Of a stretch of 64,000 bases of DNA, positions 25,120 to 32,912 are shown piece by piece; position 1 is the stretch's first letter; every line of letters starts with the position of its first letter. Made by a program: the position numbers and the translations under genes. Below the pieces are notes generated by a model. It was given only the letters and a program-made list of their open reading frames with translations, was not told where the DNA came from and did no database searches. This DNA is from Hephaestia caeni. Lineage in GTDB: Bacteria > Pseudomonadota > Alphaproteobacteria > Sphingomonadales > Sphingomonadaceae. The stretch lies in the NCBI RefSeq assembly GCF_003550065.1, contig NZ_QXDC01000004.1, positions 186,001 through 250,000 of the forward strand, given 5' to 3'.

Positions 25120-26538
25120 TTAGCCGCCATTGCCGGTCGGCGGAGGCAGGGTGTCGACAAGCTGGTCGCCGCCGAGCGCACGGTAGACGGCAACTAGGTT
25201 GGTGGCGCGCACAAGCCGCGTGTTGGCGACGGTGCGGCGTGCCTGATATAGCGTCCGCTGAGCATCCAGAAGGTCAAGGTATGTGTCGATTCCGCGCTGG
25301 TAACGCGCGGTGACCAGGGTCAGCGTGTCGGCGGCGGCGGCCTCAAGCCTGGTATCGGCGGCCAATTGATCATCGATCGTCGCGCGCCGTGCGAGGGCGG
25401 TGGCGACATCGCTGAACGCGGTCTGGATCGCCTTCTGATACTTGGCTGTCGCCGCGTCGCGCTCGGCCTTCGCAAAGGCCAGATTGCCGCGATTGGCACC
25501 GCCGTCGAAGATCGGCAGCGTTGCTTGCGGGGCGACCTGCCAATTGAACGCGCCACCGGTGAACAGCGCCGACAAGGCGGTGCTTGCTAGTCCGGCGACG
25601 GCGGTCAGCGAGATGGTTGGGAAAAAGGCGGCACGGGCGGCACCGATGCGGGCGTTGGCGGCGCGCAGCGCATATTCCGCCTGGACGACGTCGGGCCGTC
25701 GTAGCAGAATTCGCGAATCGAGCCCAGCCGGTATCGCTGCCCGCAGCCCCTCGACCGTTTCGATCGCCGCCGGCAGGTCCGCGTCGGCGACCGGCGCGCC
25801 GACCAGCAGGTCAAGCGCGGCGCGATCCTGCGCGACCTGGGTGGTCAGTTGCGCCTTGTCCGACTGCGCCTGCGACAGAATGGTCTCGGCCTGACGCAGG
25901 TCGGTGCGCGGGGCGAGCCCACCCGCCAACCGCACTCGGGTGAGTTCAACGCTACGTGTCGCACTGTCCTCCGTATCAACCGCGATGGCCAGCAGGCTGC
26001 GATCGGCGGCAAGGGTCAAGTAGGTGGCGGCAACCTGCGCCACCAAGGTCAGCCGTGCCGACCGCAGCGCTGCTTCGGTCCCCAGATATTCATTGAAGGC
26101 GGCCGTGCTCAGGTTGCTCAACCGCCCGAACAGGTCCACTTCGAAGCCGCTGAGACCGCCGTCGAGCGCGTAGCTCTTGCCGGGAAGGTTGTTGCTGGCG
26201 CCACCCGCTTCGCCATGCCGGACGTCGGCACCGGCGGTGACGTCCAGCTGCGGCAGTATCTGCGCTTGCGCCACTCGCGATTGCGCGCGCGCCGCCGCAA
26301 CATTTGCGAGTGCCACGCGCAGGTCCTGATTGTTGGCCAGTGCCTGGCCGATGATCGCTAGCAGATGTGGATCGCGGAATATCTCGCGGTAGCTGACCGC
26401 CGGCAACGCTGCTTCGTCGGCTCGCAGGTCTGGTGCGCCAGCCGACCATGATGGCGGGATGGCCGGATCAGGCCGGTGATAGGCCGGCGCCAGGCTGCAC
26501 CCGGCGAGAGCGAGAAGTGCGGGGAGGCCTGCGGTCAT
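25120..26538 (-). CDS. NodT/OprM-type outer-membrane efflux factor
   Basis: The 472-residue product has a lipoprotein signal (ALLALAGCSLAPAY, Cys near residue 14) and two OEP repeats, the first around LGQALANNQDLRVALANV-like sequence and DLFGRLSNLSTAAF, the second around LLRRPDVVQAEYALRAANAR and QVAPQATLPIFDGG. It forms the trimeric channel of the exporter. An upstream in-frame extension exists to 27015, but the ATG at 26538 has an AAGGGAGC ribosome site and the expected signal. It lies upstream of the small gene, adaptor and pump on the same strand. Confidence 0.9.
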   Translation of the reverse strand: MTAGLPALLALAGCSLAPAYHRPDPAIPPSWSAGAPDLRADEAALPAVSYREIFRDPHLLAIIGQALANNQDLRVALANVAAARAQSRVAQAQILPQLDVTAGADVRHGEAGGASNNLPGKSYALDGGLSGFEVDLFGRLSNLSTAAFNEYLGTEAALRSARLTLVAQVAATYLTLAADRSLLAIAVDTEDSATRSVELTRVRLAGGLAPRTDLRQAETILSQAQSDKAQLTTQVAQDRAALDLLVGAPVADADLPAAIETVEGLRAAIPAGLDSRILLRRPDVVQAEYALRAANARIGAARAAFFPTISLTAVAGLASTALSALFTGGAFNWQVAPQATLPIFDGGANRGNLAFAKAERDAATAKYQKAIQTAFSDVATALARRATIDDQLAADTRLEAAAADTLTLVTARYQRGIDTYLDLLDAQRTLYQARRTVANTRLVRATNLVAVYRALGGDQLVDTLPPPTGNGG

Positions 26539-26567
26539 GCAGTCGCTCCCTTGGAGCCCATGGAACC

Positions 26568-26999
26568 TCACTTTTTTATGGGGTCCGGAATAGAGCGCCC
26601 TTTCCCTTTCTCGGCTACGATGAACTCCAGGAATCGTAGAGGCTTCGTTGCGCTGGGATTCCAGTGAGAATGGATCGTGCCGGCAGGAACATACAAGCTG
26701 TCGCCCGCGCGCAGCGTTACCGCGGGCTTCCCCTCCTCCTGCCAAACACCTGTTCCTGACACGACATAGAAGGTGACGGCCGCCGGATGGAGGTGTCGCG
26801 GATTGATCGCGCCGGGAGCATATTCCGTCTCGTAAACCGCGACCTCGACGTTCGCCGTGCCGGGCAAGAGCGTTTTCAGGAGCGGCGCGTGCGGTATCAC
26901 ACCATGCTTTACCTGGCTCGCGGCCGGCGCTGCTTGAAGGATACACAAGGCGCCCATTGCCGCGACCATGATTCTTGGGATGCTCGATATGGTCGTCAT
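26568..26999 (-). CDS. Secreted cupin-domain protein
   Basis: The 143-residue protein has a signal peptide (residues 1-26, ending AASQ) and one cupin barrel with INPRHLHPAAVTFYVVSGTG (metal-ligand histidines) and GDSLYVPAGTIHSHWNPS. Cupins of this exported type bind metals or small molecules; an enzymatic activity is not evident. The ATG at 26999 follows GAGGAGC and is preferred to an in-frame ATG at 27038. It lies 29 bases before the outer-membrane factor gene and probably shares its mRNA. Confidence 0.8.
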   Translation of the reverse strand: MTTISSIPRIMVAAMGALCILQAAPAASQVKHGVIPHAPLLKTLLPGTANVEVAVYETEYAPGAINPRHLHPAAVTFYVVSGTGVWQEEGKPAVTLRAGDSLYVPAGTIHSHWNPSATKPLRFLEFIVAEKGKGRSIPDPIKK

Positions 27000-27101
27000 T
27001 TGAAGCTCCTCGCACGTCGGGCCACCATAGAGCCGCATGGCGCGAGCTCGTTGCTGGATGGATAGCCGGGTCAGGCTGTGGCTGCCCGCCAGCTTACGCT
27101 A

Positions 27102-27284
27102 TCATCGGACCTTGCTGCTGAGGCCAACTGCACTGCCGGTCTGAGAATGCCACCAATCGTGCCAAGGCCAGTCCCACCCGTGGTGCATGGGTCCTCGTGG
27201 AACCAAGCTTGCAATGGCCACCACTATGATTGCAACGGCAATCAAGCCAATGGCGATTTTGATACCGGGAGCAAATTTACGCAT
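27102..27284 (-). CDS. Trp/His-rich small membrane protein, copy 2
   Basis: A 60-residue paralogue of the product at 24695-24880: one membrane helix (residues about 9-27) and then PMHHGWDWPWHDWWHS. The helix sequences have diverged while the Trp/His segment is unchanged, which points to selection on that segment. It is divergent from the LysR gene at 27381 with a 96-base spacer that holds the shared operator. It may head the minus-strand cupin/efflux transcription unit. Confidence 0.65.
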   Translation of the reverse strand: MRKFAPGIKIAIGLIAVAIIVVAIASLVPRGPMHHGWDWPWHDWWHSQTGSAVGLSSKVR

Positions 27285-27338
27285 AGAAATTATCCGCCTC
27301 TGCGCTTAAGATTGCTCCGATAGGCGTGGGTAGCAAAC

Positions 27339-27362
27339 GCAAATTTCTCACGGTTAGCCCAA
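27339..27362. promoter_or_regulatory. Duplicated LysR-type operator, copy 2
   Basis: The partner of the site at 24935-24958, with one base changed within 24. It is centred in the divergent spacer between the Trp/His-rich small gene and the intact LysR gene, where LysR regulators normally bind to control both directions. Confidence 0.5.
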
Positions 27363-27380
27363 CATATATTAGGGGTCTCA

Positions 27381-28346
27381 ATGCATCGCCAACTACCCTC
27401 TTTGAACGGTTTGCGCGCCTTCGAAGCGGCTGGAAGGCATGGCAGCTTCAAGGCGGCAGCAGAGGAATTGAATGTCACGTCAACGGCCGTGAGCCATATG
27501 GTGCGACTTCTGGAGAATCAGCTCGGGTTCGGGCTTTTCCATCGTCGTGCGAACAAGCTTGAATTTACCGATCAGGGTCGGGCTTTCCAGCCAGGCCTTA
27601 CAGACGCCTTCGATGCGATCGCGCGACTCACCGAGCAGGTGACCGTGATGCAGGCAGGGCCAGTGCTCACCGTAGGAGTTTCCCCCGCCTTTGCTTTGCA
27701 CTGGCTTATTCCGCGGTTGACGAATTTCAATCGCAACCATCCCGACGTCGAGGTGCGAGTCTCTACTGGCGGTGCAATGCATCCTATGCGCGACGATTGG
27801 ACATGCACTGTGCGGCGCGGCACTGGCGACTGGCCTGGCTATGCTGCCGAGGAACTCTTCGCGTCGACATTGGTACCTGTCTGCACGCCAGCATTAGCGG
27901 CAGACTTGCATCACTCTAGCGATCTCAGCAGTGCCACCTTAATCGTCGTTGCTCATTTGCGTGAACAATGGACTTGGTGGTTCCAAGCGGCAGGCCTGCA
28001 TGCGTCGATTCAGCCTGCCAATGAGGTGCTGTTCGAGAGTTCCGCGATGGCAATTCAAGCCGTTCTTGATGGAGTAGGAATCGCCGTCGCACAACTTCCG
28101 TATGTCAGTGACGCGCTGGCGGCAGGCCGTCTGGTTTCCCCCTTTCCTGTCAGCGAGCTTAAATATGAAGACTGGTATCTGGCCTATCGGCCGATGCGTA
28201 AGAAGGATCCAGCGTTATTGGCGTTCCGCGAGTGGCTGCACAGTGAAGCAGAGTTGCAACGCCAAGCGTATAAGAAGCTAAGTTCGACACAACCGCTTAC
28301 GGCTGCATCGCACCTTAAAGAGTCCATGTCGGCGGTTACACGGTGA
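27381..28346 (+). CDS. GcvA-like LysR-family regulator
   Basis: A full-length 321-residue LysR protein with HTH (LPSLNGLRAFEAAGRHGSFK, then AAEELNVTSTAVSHMVRLLE) and a GcvA-type effector domain (VGVSPAFALHWLIPRLTNF; FESSAMAIQAVLDGVGIAVA). GC content is visibly lower than in the trb genes, as in the chromate genes that follow 18 bases later, so LysR plus chrA probably moved together. It likely controls the divergent small gene/efflux unit, the chromate genes, or both. Confidence 0.88.
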   Translation: MHRQLPSLNGLRAFEAAGRHGSFKAAAEELNVTSTAVSHMVRLLENQLGFGLFHRRANKLEFTDQGRAFQPGLTDAFDAIARLTEQVTVMQAGPVLTVGVSPAFALHWLIPRLTNFNRNHPDVEVRVSTGGAMHPMRDDWTCTVRRGTGDWPGYAAEELFASTLVPVCTPALAADLHHSSDLSSATLIVVAHLREQWTWWFQAAGLHASIQPANEVLFESSAMAIQAVLDGVGIAVAQLPYVSDALAAGRLVSPFPVSELKYEDWYLAYRPMRKKDPALLAFREWLHSEAELQRQAYKKLSSTQPLTAASHLKESMSAVTR

Positions 28347-28364
28347 TCTCCAGAAGGGGTACGA

Positions 28365-28946
28365 ATGGAAAATCTCGAATCCCCACCTTCTAAGCCACCT
28401 TCCTTAGCAGAGATCGCTTACGTTTCCGTCCGGTACGGCAATTTCACTTTAGGGGGCGGAAGCGCCGGCGTGGCGGTCATGTACCGGGAGATATTCCATA
28501 AGCGTCATTGGCTCACCAATGATCAGTTCAATCTTGTTTTCATCTTGGCTCGGCTCGCGCCCGGTACGAACCTCTTTGCTTTCGGAACGGGCGTAGGCTG
28601 GACATTGCGCGGCATTCCCGGTGCCGTAATCGCATTGTTGGCGGGCTCCATCCCTTGCAGCCTAATAATCTTTGCCGCGACGGCATTATTCCGTGATTTG
28701 CAGCACAATCCTTGGGCTCAACCCGCGATCCATGGCGCTATTGCCGCCGCAGTTTCAATCACCGTCAAAGCCGGTTGGGAGATCGCCCATTCCCAATTGC
28801 ACGGCCGCGCCAAGCCTCGTGTTGTCATCATCGCGATTACAGCCTTCGTGCTTTACACCTTTTTTTGTGTCCCCGCTTTCGACGTTCTATTGCTAGCAGC
28901 ACTGACAGGCGCAGTCGTTACACGGGATACCGATGAATTTATTTGA
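28365..28946 (+). CDS. Chromate transporter, first half-size subunit
   Basis: The 193-residue membrane protein is a single CHR domain: GNFTLGGGSAGVAVMYREI and LARLAPGTNLFAFGTGVGW, then hydrophobic helices to the end. Half-size CHR proteins are encoded as tandem pairs and act together, usually in chromate efflux. The 14-base overlap with the second subunit indicates coupled translation. Substrate specificity for chromate is inherited from the family name and not proven here. Confidence 0.82.
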   Translation: MENLESPPSKPPSLAEIAYVSVRYGNFTLGGGSAGVAVMYREIFHKRHWLTNDQFNLVFILARLAPGTNLFAFGTGVGWTLRGIPGAVIALLAGSIPCSLIIFAATALFRDLQHNPWAQPAIHGAIAAAVSITVKAGWEIAHSQLHGRAKPRVVIIAITAFVLYTFFCVPAFDVLLLAALTGAVVTRDTDEFI

Positions 28947-29469
28947 ACTATATATCGTATTCTTACGAGGGTCTTTGACGGCTTTTTCTGGACTTGCGTC
29001 ATTGCCAGTAATCCAAGATAGCCTAGTCATTCATAGCCACGTCCTCACTGCCGCGCAGTTGAACGAAGCGGTCATGATTACGCGGGGCGTGCCAGGACCC
29101 GTGGGATTATATTTTGTCAGCGTTGGCTACTTCGTCGCTGGCATTCCGGGCGCGATCACTGGTTGGCTGGCAACGATTACACCTGCGTTTCTTATCATTC
29201 CAATGACCCATTTTGTTGGGCGCAAGATGAAAAATCCGCGTGTGCGCTCAATCTTAGATGCTGTCATAACCGCAAGCGCGGGCCTTCTGGTCGCTTCGGC
29301 CATCCCTCTCGCTAAAGATGCACTTACGAATCCTGTCGATATAGTGATCGCCTTGGTTAGCTTTGCATTCCTTCTGAGGACGAACATTGACACAATTTGG
29401 ATTCTTCTTGCTGCTGGCGTTATTTCAACTAATGTTCACGCCCTCGGTGTTCTCCAGAGTCTCACCTAA
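28933..29469 (+). CDS. Chromate transporter, second half-size subunit
   Basis: A 178-residue CHR-domain membrane protein (FLRGSLTAFSGLASLPVIQ; VMITRGVPGPVGLYFVSVGY; TPAFLIIPM). It completes the heteromeric pair with the preceding gene. Its stop is followed directly by a truncated nitrilase reading frame and by a sharp rise in GC content, marking a junction at about 29470. Confidence 0.82.
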   Translation: MNLFELYIVFLRGSLTAFSGLASLPVIQDSLVIHSHVLTAAQLNEAVMITRGVPGPVGLYFVSVGYFVAGIPGAITGWLATITPAFLIIPMTHFVGRKMKNPRVRSILDAVITASAGLLVASAIPLAKDALTNPVDIVIALVSFAFLLRTNIDTIWILLAAGVISTNVHALGVLQSLT

Positions 29470-29753
29470 ATCCGCCCGATATGTCCTGCATCATCGACCC
29501 GCTCGGCAATGTGCTCGTCGAACCGGATTTCACGGGCGAGACAATCCAGCTGACGGAACTGGACCGCGTCATCGCGCGCGGTAAATACGACCTCGACGTG
29601 GTCGGCCATTATGCGCGCCCGGATATTTTCAGCCTCGCGGTCGATGCCAAGCCCAAACCCGCTGTGGCTTTCACGCTGCCACCTGGGCTATCGATCGTTG
29701 CTGATGCCGACGCGGAGAGTAAGGCGCAGAGGGGAATCGCATGTTCGGACTGA
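29470..29753 (+). pseudogene. Nitrilase C-terminal remnant
   Basis: The frame encodes SCIIDPLGNVLVEPDFTGE near its start and later KYDLDVVGHYARPDIFSLAV, which is the C-terminal end of a carbon-nitrogen hydrolase of the nitrilase branch. The catalytic Glu-Lys-Cys part is absent, cut off at the junction with the chromate genes. The 3' end overlaps the cydA start by 13 bases, showing that an ancestral operon ran nitrilase-cydA-cydB. An in-frame ATG allows a 90-residue product, but it would be inactive. Confidence 0.75.
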
Positions 29754-31156
29754 CCGCATTGGAATTGGCGCGCATTCAGTTCGGCTTCACCATCTCCTTC
29801 CACATCATCTTTCCCGCGATCACTATCGGGCTCGCCAGCTATCTCGCCGTCCTCGAAGGGCTGTGGCTGTGGAAGAAAGACACGGTCTATCGCGACCTCT
29901 ACCATTTCTGGTCGAAGATCTTCGCCGTCAATTTCGCCATGGGCGTCGTTTCCGGCCTGGTCATGGCCTATCAATTCGGCACCAACTGGAGCTATTTCTC
30001 CTCCTTCGCCGGCTCGATTACCGGCCCGCTGCTCGCTTATGAGGTGTTGACGGCCTTCTTTCTCGAAGCGGGCTTCCTGGGCGTCATGCTGTTCGGCTGG
30101 AACAGGGTCGGACCGGGCCTCCATTTCTTCTCCACCATCATGGTGGCGCTCGGCACCTTGATCTCGGCGACCTGGATTTTGGCGTCGAACAGCTGGATGC
30201 AGACCCCGCGGGGTTATGAGATCATCAACGGCGTCGTCATTCCGGTCGACTGGTTCAAGGTGATCTTCAATCCCTCCTTCCCCTACCGCCTCGCCCATAT
30301 GACCGTGGCCGCTTTCCTCGCGACGGCGCTCTTCGTCGGTGCATCGGGGGCCTGGCATCTCCTGCGCGGCAACGATACGCCGCGCGTGCGCACGATGCTG
30401 TCGATGGCGATGTGGATGCTGCTCATCGTCGCGCCGATCCAGATATTCATCGGCGACATACACGGCCTGAACACACTGAAGTATCAACCGGCCAAGATCG
30501 CGGCGATGGAGGGGCATTGGGAGAACACGCCCGGCGAGGGGGTGCCGCTCATCCTGTTCGGGATGCCCGACATGGAAGCGGAGACGACGCGCTACGCCGT
30601 GGAGATACCCCATCTCGGCAGCCTGATCCTCACGCATGAGTGGAACGGCCAGTTTCCGGGGCTCAAGGAATTCGCCCGCGAGGACCGCCCGAACTCGCTC
30701 GTGGTGTTCTGGAGCTTTCGCATCATGGTCGGGCTCGGCGTGCTGATGCTGGTGCTCGGCGTCTGGAGCCTGTGGTTGCGCTGGCGCGGCGGATTGTTCC
30801 GATCGAAGCTTTTCCTGCGCTTTGCCATGTGGATGGGACCGGCTGGCCTGATCGCCATCCTCGCCGGTTGGTTTACCACCGAGATCGGTCGGCAGCCCTG
30901 GATCGTCTATGGGGTGATGCGCACCAAGGACGCGGTCTCGAACCACTCGGCACTGGTGCTTTCGACCACGCTGATTGTCTTCATCGTCATGTATGCGATC
31001 GTGTTCGGAACCGGCATCAGCTACATGCTCAAGCTCGTCGCCAAAGGGCCGCATCCAGGCGAGGATGAAGCGCCCCCGCATGACCTCGACCAATCGCAAC
31101 GTCCGGCGCGGCCGCTCTCGGCCGCACCCGACGACATCGATCCGTCGCCGTACTGA
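29741..31156 (+). CDS. cydA: Cytochrome bd-type quinol oxidase subunit I (CioA/CydA)
   Basis: The 471-residue protein is a bd oxidase subunit I: N-terminal FGFTISFHIIFPAITIGLAS with a haem-ligand histidine, FAVNFAMGVVSGLVMAYQFG, a short Q-loop region with QPAKIAAMEGHWEN, and GWFTTEIGRQPWIVYGVMRT. The short Q-loop is typical of the cyanide-insensitive CioA branch. It oxidises quinol and reduces O2 to water at the inner membrane. An AGGGGA site precedes the start. Confidence 0.92.
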   Translation: MFGLTALELARIQFGFTISFHIIFPAITIGLASYLAVLEGLWLWKKDTVYRDLYHFWSKIFAVNFAMGVVSGLVMAYQFGTNWSYFSSFAGSITGPLLAYEVLTAFFLEAGFLGVMLFGWNRVGPGLHFFSTIMVALGTLISATWILASNSWMQTPRGYEIINGVVIPVDWFKVIFNPSFPYRLAHMTVAAFLATALFVGASGAWHLLRGNDTPRVRTMLSMAMWMLLIVAPIQIFIGDIHGLNTLKYQPAKIAAMEGHWENTPGEGVPLILFGMPDMEAETTRYAVEIPHLGSLILTHEWNGQFPGLKEFAREDRPNSLVVFWSFRIMVGLGVLMLVLGVWSLWLRWRGGLFRSKLFLRFAMWMGPAGLIAILAGWFTTEIGRQPWIVYGVMRTKDAVSNHSALVLSTTLIVFIVMYAIVFGTGISYMLKLVAKGPHPGEDEAPPHDLDQSQRPARPLSAAPDDIDPSPY

Positions 31157-31168
31157 GGAGGACATATC

Positions 31169-32176
31169 ATGGGTATCGATCTTCCTCTGATCTGGGCGAT
31201 CATCATCGGCTTCGGGGTGATGATGTACGTCATCATGGACGGCTTCGACCTGGGCATCGGCATCCTGTTCCCCTTCGTGAAGGGCAGGGAGGACCGGGAT
31301 GTCATGGTCAACAGCGTGGCGCCGGTCTGGGACGGCAACGAGACATGGCTCGTGCTTGGCGGCGCGGCGCTTCTCGCCGCCTTTCCGCTTGCCTATGCCG
31401 TGATCCTGAGCGCGCTCTATCTGCCGCTGATGATGATGCTGGCCGGGCTGATCTGGCGCGGCGTCGCGTTCGAGTTCCGGTTCAAGGCGGACGAGGCGCA
31501 CAAGCCGTTCTGGGACAAGGCCTTCATGTGGGGATCCTATATCGCGACCTTCTCGCAGGGGCTAGCGCTCGGCGGGTTCATCAACGGTTTCGAGGTCAGC
31601 AAGGACGCCTATGCTGGCGGGTTCCTCGACTGGCTGTCCCCATTCAGCCTGTTCACCGGCGTCGCGCTGGTCATCGGCTATGCGCTGCTCGGGGCAACCT
31701 GGCTCGTCATGAAAACCGAAGGGGCGTTGCAGCAGCGGATGCGCGCGCTGGGCAAGCCGATCACCTTGGCCGTCCTCGCAGCGACCGCCATCGTCAGTCT
31801 CTGGACACCCTTCGTCCATGCCGACATCGCGGCCCGCTGGTACTCCTTGCCCAACCTCTTCTTCTTCGCCCCGGTGCCGGTGCTGGTCGTTCTGGCGACA
31901 TGGGCACTTCTGAGGAGTCTGAAGCGTGAGAGTCACGCCGCGCCATTCATCCTGGCGCTGTTTCTGCTGTTCCTTGGATATACCGGGTTCGGGATCAGCC
32001 TGTGGCCCAACATCATCCCGCCGGACATCTCGATCTGGGATGCCGCCGGCCCGGCACAAAGCATGGGTTTCACGCTGGTCGGGGCCCTGCTCATCATCCC
32101 CTTCATCCTCGTCTACACCGCCTGGTCCTATTACGTCTTCCGCGGCAAGGTGAAGCCCGGCGAGGGCTATCACTGA
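31169..32176 (+). CDS. cydB: Cytochrome bd-type quinol oxidase subunit II (CioB/CydB)
   Basis: The 335-residue polytopic protein has VMMYVIMDGFDLGIGILFPF, the invariant VWDGNETWLVLGGAALLAAF and GFGISLWPNIIPPDISIWDA. It is the structural partner of CydA, encoded 12 bases downstream with its own GAGGA site. The last base of its stop codon starts the DUF2474 gene (TGATG). Confidence 0.92.
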   Translation: MGIDLPLIWAIIIGFGVMMYVIMDGFDLGIGILFPFVKGREDRDVMVNSVAPVWDGNETWLVLGGAALLAAFPLAYAVILSALYLPLMMMLAGLIWRGVAFEFRFKADEAHKPFWDKAFMWGSYIATFSQGLALGGFINGFEVSKDAYAGGFLDWLSPFSLFTGVALVIGYALLGATWLVMKTEGALQQRMRALGKPITLAVLAATAIVSLWTPFVHADIAARWYSLPNLFFFAPVPVLVVLATWALLRSLKRESHAAPFILALFLLFLGYTGFGISLWPNIIPPDISIWDAAGPAQSMGFTLVGALLIIPFILVYTAWSYYVFRGKVKPGEGYH

Positions 32177-32319
32177 TGTCGTCCGACAGGCGGGACAAGA
32201 AGCTCTGGCCGCGCCGCATCGGCTGGCTCGTGCTGATCTGGGTCGCCAGCGTCGGCGTGCTGGCAATCGTCGCGGTCCTGTTTCGGCTATTGATGAACAT
32301 GGCCGGACTGACCGTGTAG
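32176..32319 (+). CDS. DUF2474 small membrane protein (bd oxidase accessory)
   Basis: A 47-residue protein with a basic N-terminus (RRDKKLWPRRIGWL) and one membrane helix (about residues 16-40). DUF2474 genes typically follow cydB of the Cio type. It is likely a small third subunit analogous to CydX, supporting assembly or stability (inference from family and position). It overlaps cydB by one base. Confidence 0.75.
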   Translation: MSSDRRDKKLWPRRIGWLVLIWVASVGVLAIVAVLFRLLMNMAGLTV

Positions 32320-32523
32320 GCGGGCCGAGAACGACGAAACGGGGAACTACGTCTACACGCAATGGCCCTCCGTGACCCTCCCAAATGGAGCGGCGGCTGA
32401 ATGGCAGCACAGGGGTGGATTCCTGTCCGACCGCTTCCAAGCGGCAGAGTTGGAAAATCGGCCATCTACGCAAACAGGCGTGTGTGGCACGCTTGCGCCT
32501 GAACCCTCAATAAGTCGAGCCTG

Positions 32524-32742
32524 GTTCGGCTTGCAGTTCTCGACGGCGCGGGCATTGGCTTCTTCATGGAAGCCGATATTGGCGACGACATTGCCGCCGG
32601 ATGGCTCGAACGCGTTCTCGAAGACTGGATGCCGTCGGTCGCCCCGCTTTGCCCCTATTATCCCGGCCGCAAAAATCCCCGTGCCGCTTTCAGCGCCTTT
32701 ATCCAAGCCGCGCGCGAATTCGGGAATGCTCGGCGTGCATGA
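32524..32742 (+). pseudogene. C-terminal remnant of a LysR regulator
   Basis: The plus strand reads VRLAVLDGAGIGFFMEADIG and continues through AAGWLERVLEDWMPSVAPLC and YYPGRKNPRAAFSAFIQAAR to a TGA at 32740. This is the last third of a CrgA-like LysR effector domain; DNA-binding and central parts are missing. The 204 bases before it (32320-32523) have no recognisable gene. Confidence 0.65.
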
Positions 32743-32912
32743 TTTCAGGCCGCCGATCTTCAAGGGTCAGCATCCGACCGTCCGCAATCTCCGATGTCGA
32801 GCAGATGAGGTGAGGAGCGGGATGATTGAAATAGTCGATCGGGGTCATGTCGGGGTTAGGAAACAGACCCCCCGCTCTTGGTGCGGAAAAGCAGACCCAC
32901 CTGTTTCTCGTC
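32743..32912. other. Gene-free scar with a degenerate direct repeat
   Basis: This stretch holds no gene. It contains two similar units, GGAAACAGACCC at 32859 and GGAAAAGCAGACCC at 32885, 26 bases apart. Repeated ends of this kind recall IS21-type elements, but no transposase remains, so an insertion-sequence scar is only a suggestion. It lies between the LysR remnant and the intact LysR gene. Confidence 0.3.

Noticed and set aside
29609..31501. Minus-strand open frame of 630 codons opposite the cio genes
   Set aside because: Antisense shadow of cydA and cydB; low-complexity His/Asp/Arg composition and no recognisable motif.
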